Part shown: positions 42,387 through 44,506 of the stretch, one piece after another
Layout: the number at the start of each line of letters is the position of its first letter
How positions within the stretch are numbered: position 1 is the first letter of the stretch
From: CAZLAK01 sp964557545
Lineage (GTDB): Bacteria; Bacillota; Desulfotomaculia; Desulfotomaculales; Pelotomaculaceae
Length of the DNA: 44,506 nucleotides
NCBI GenBank assembly: GCA_964557545.1
Contig: CAZLAK010000020.1
Location: 1-44,506 of the forward strand
Direction of reading: 5' to 3'
The notes under the pieces: generated by a model
The model's database searches: none
What the model was told of the DNA's origin: nothing
The model's input: only the letters and a program-made list of their open reading frames with translations
Program-made: the position numbers and the translations under genes

Positions 42387-43853
42387 ATGAAAGAAAAAAA
42401 TAAAAGAAAGGCTAGGGAAGCCGGGCGAAAGCGCTAAACGACGTTTCACGAGAAGAGCTTTATGTTTAGCAAGACCGCTTTTACTTATTTTTTCAACGTG
42501 GTGGAAAAAGCAGGAGAAGCGATCATCCTTACTGATAAAAAGCCAAAGAGATTCTCTACGCCAACCCTTCTTTTTTCGAGTTGCTCAGTTACTCATGCAC
42601 CGATGAAATAAACTCTTTGGGGGGTGCACCCGCCCTTTTTGCCCATAGAGAAAAGGCGGCCGAAGTCTACCGTGTGGCAAGCCAGGGGTTGTTTTGGCAG
42701 GGAGAGGTGGAGTGGCTGGCCAAGGACGGAAGCCATGTCCCCGTTTTCTTGCGGGGCGGGCCGGTAAAAAACGAAGCGGGAGAATCGGCTGGGTACTTGG
42801 GAATCGGTTCGGATTTAAGAAGATACAGGAAAATGTCCAAAGACATCGCAGAGTCCGAACTGCTCTTAAAACAGCTCATAAGCTTTATTCCCGACGCGCT
42901 CTTGGCCATTGACTCTGCCGGCAGGGTGATAGCCTGGAACAGGGCTATAGAGGAGATGACGGGTGTAGCGGCAGAAGAAATGCTGGGCAAGGGCGATTAC
43001 GAGTACGCCTTGCCGTTTTACGGAGAGAGAAGGCCTTTGCTCGTCGACCTGGCTCTTTCGCGGAAAATCCCTGCCGAAATCGAAAAGAAGTATACAATTA
43101 TAAGCAAAACAGAAAACTGGACTGTGGTGGCAGAAACCGCCTTGCAAATGCCTAAAGGACAGGAAATGTACCTGTGGGGTAAAGCGTCCCCTCTGCTCGA
43201 TACCGAGGGAAACGTGATAGGGGCCGTAGAGACCATCCGTGATATAACCGATAAGAAGAAAGCAGAAAAAAACACTGCAAGAGGCCTGCCTTCAGCTGAC
43301 TTCAGCTCTGGAAGGGACTGTCCAAGCGCTCTCATCTGCCATCGAAAAGCGCGACCCTTACACCGCCGGCCACCAGCAGCGGGTGTCACACATTGCCTGC
43401 GGGATTGCTGAAAAACTGGGCCTGTCCGGCGAAAAGATCGTAGTGATCCGCACTGCAGCTTTGCTCCACGACATAGGAAAACTCTACGTGCCGGTAGAGA
43501 TCCTCACCAAGCCCGGCAGGCTAAACGAATACGAGTTCATGCTGGTAAAAACCCACCCCCAGGCCGGGTACGAAATTCTCCTGCCCATACCTTTCGGGCA
43601 ACCGGTAGCCGAGACGGTTTTGCAGCACCACGAAAGGGAAGACGGCTCGGGTTACCCCCGGGGGCTTACGGGCAGGGATATGCTCCTGGAGGCAAAAATA
43701 CTGGCTGTGGCCGACGTGGTGGAAGCGATGTCCTCGCACCGCCCTTACCGGCCTGCTTTCCCCATCGAAGAAGCGTGCGCTGAGATAAAACGTAACAAAC
43801 GCATCCTCTACGACCCCGACGTGGCAGACGCCTGCCTGTCTTTTTTGCTTTAA
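42387..43853 (+). pseudogene. PAS-PAS-HD-GYP signalling gene, frameshifted
   Basis: A former c-di-GMP phosphodiesterase-type sensor. ATG 42387, 7 bases after GGGGGG, begins a short frame that stops at 42437. PAS-like sequence then appears in other frames: VVEKAGEAIILTD (up to 42541), then ILYANPSFFELLSYS through two PAS domains (42543-43270), then the HD-GYP domain (43273-43853). The last includes LLHDIGK and HHEREDGSGYPRGL. The shift at 42537-42541 needs 6 A where 5 are present; the shift at 43266-43272 needs 6 A where 7 are present. The first 100 bases contain at least one further shift and an in-frame TAG. GTG 43383 could still start a lone HD-GYP fragment. Confidence 0.85.
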
Positions 43854-43877
43854 ATAATTTAAACTGTTAAAGTGCCG

Positions 43878-44360
43878 TTAAACAAGCTTGCCAAGTGCTT
43901 CTTTTAACTTTTTATAAGTGACCTCCAGTGATTCGGAGATAACCTTAACATCCCCGATAACTGGCATAAAATTAGTATCGCCGTTCCACCTGGGGACAAT
44001 GTGCAGATGAAAGTGGCCCGGCACCCCTGCACCAGCCACCCTGCCGATGTTGGCCCCGATATTAAAGCCCTCCGGATTAAAAGAGCGCAGGGCAGAAACC
44101 ATGCGGGCGGTAACCTTAAAAAGCTCCAGCATTTCTCCTTCAGTGAGGTGTTCTAGTTCAGCCACGTGACGGTTAGGGGCGACTAACAGGTGCCCGTTGT
44201 TGTAAGGATAGAGATTCATAATGACAAAAACATCTTTGCCGCGTTCTAAAACCAGGTTTGCCTCATCATCGGTGCCCGACAGTTTGTCACAAAAGATGCA
44301 ATCCCCAGCCTGTCCCCTGCTAATATAGGCCGTACGCCAAGGAGCCCAGATCTGCTTCAT
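43878..44360 (-). CDS. HIT-family nucleotide hydrolase/transferase (Ap4A phosphorylase-like)
   Basis: 160 residues. The start MKQIWAPWRTAYI and the two-Cys motif CIFCDK are followed by NLYPYNNGHLLVAPNRHVAEL and the histidine triad HFHLHIVPRW with its trailing PRW, typical of the branch related to Ap4A phosphorylase. Such enzymes act on dinucleoside polyphosphates or nucleoside phosphoramidates; the substrate is not decided. ATG 44360 is chosen (GGGGGG 10 bases upstream) over GTG 44384. It converges on the HD-GYP remnant. Confidence 0.93.
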   Translation of the reverse strand: MKQIWAPWRTAYISRGQAGDCIFCDKLSGTDDEANLVLERGKDVFVIMNLYPYNNGHLLVAPNRHVAELEHLTEGEMLELFKVTARMVSALRSFNPEGFNIGANIGRVAGAGVPGHFHLHIVPRWNGDTNFMPVIGDVKVISESLEVTYKKLKEALGKLV

Positions 44361-44407
44361 CAGTACACTGCCCCCCAAGTCCACGTAATTTCTTAAGGAA
44401 TATTTTT

Positions 44408-44435
44408 ATTTTAACTTATTTTTAACTGCAGGCAA
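44408..44435 (-). promoter_or_regulatory. Possible promoter of the HIT gene
   Basis: TTGCCT (44435-44430), 16-base spacer, TAAAAT (44413-44408), about 48 bases before the ATG. Weak but the best candidate. Confidence 0.45.
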
Positions 44436-44506
44436 CCCGGTAATTACGCAAAAACTGTGCAGCACAAACAAACCCCGTGACCCATTTTAATAAAAAAATT
44501 TTTAAT

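Noticed and set aside
42240..42460. A c-di-GMP riboswitch upstream of the HD-GYP gene
   Set aside because: Neither the class I nor class II consensus could be matched; the stretch GGCUAGGGAAGCC is better read as part of the broken coding region.
1..44506. CRISPR arrays, insertion sequences, prophage or toxin-antitoxin genes
   Set aside because: No transposase, integrase, repeat-spacer array or toxin-antitoxin pair could be recognised in any frame.

Overview
The window reads as chromosomal DNA of a spore-forming-lineage Clostridia/Peptococcaceae-type Firmicute (Desulfotomaculum/Moorella/Thermincola-like gene order; species not determined). The evidence is the rplU-rpmA-spo0B-obg block, the mreBCD-mrdA-minCDE-rodA-spoIVFA-spoIVFB run, rng beside its radical-SAM-linked partner, LonA+LonB next to clpX-clpP-tig, T-box control, strong Shine-Dalgarno sites and many GTG/TTG starts. 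Almost every gene before 31.6 kb and from 32.9 to 41.1 kb lies on the minus strand, so gene order below is by coordinate while transcription runs right to left.

Layout. 0-2.1 kb: an acyl-CoA ligase gene whose leader is a T-box riboswitch with a complete tRNA-Ala(GGC) gene inside it. 2.2-7.6 kb: rsfS, a small RRM RNA-binding protein, nadD, proB, obg, a Spo0B-type phosphotransferase, rpmA and rplU. 7.7-9.3 kb: a TrpB2-type gene with its own promoter, a short leader ORF and an overlapping attenuator-like hairpin. 9.4-13.6 kb: rng, a TIGR03936-type protein and a TIGR03960-type B12-binding radical SAM protein. 13.8-23.1 kb: shape, division and sporulation genes (spoIVFB, spoIVFA, rodA, minE, minD, a short minC, mrdA, mreD, mreC, mreB), then radC, maf and a DUF4321 protein. 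24.8-27.5 kb: wreckage of a gerA germinant-receptor operon. 27.6-31.6 kb: folC and valS. 31.7-32.8 kb: a plus-strand orphan ABC substrate-binding protein. 32.9-41.1 kb: engB, lon, lonB, clpX, clpP and tig, a protein quality-control block. 41.5-42.0 kb: tRNA-His, -Gln, -Lys and -Leu on the plus strand. 42.4-43.9 kb: a decayed PAS/HD-GYP gene. 43.9-44.4 kb: a HIT-family gene.

The genes group into ribosome/translation (rplU, rpmA, obg, rsfS, valS, tRNAs, engB, tig), envelope elongation and septum placement (mre, mrdA, rodA, min), sporulation signalling (spo0B, spoIVFA/FB, lonB) and proteolysis (lon, lonB, clpXP). No mobile element, phage or CRISPR array was recognised. The most unusual structure is the tRNA gene embedded in a T-box leader. 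Next are the collapsed germination operon, a MinC lacking its FtsZ-inhibitory N-terminal domain, and the trpB leader.
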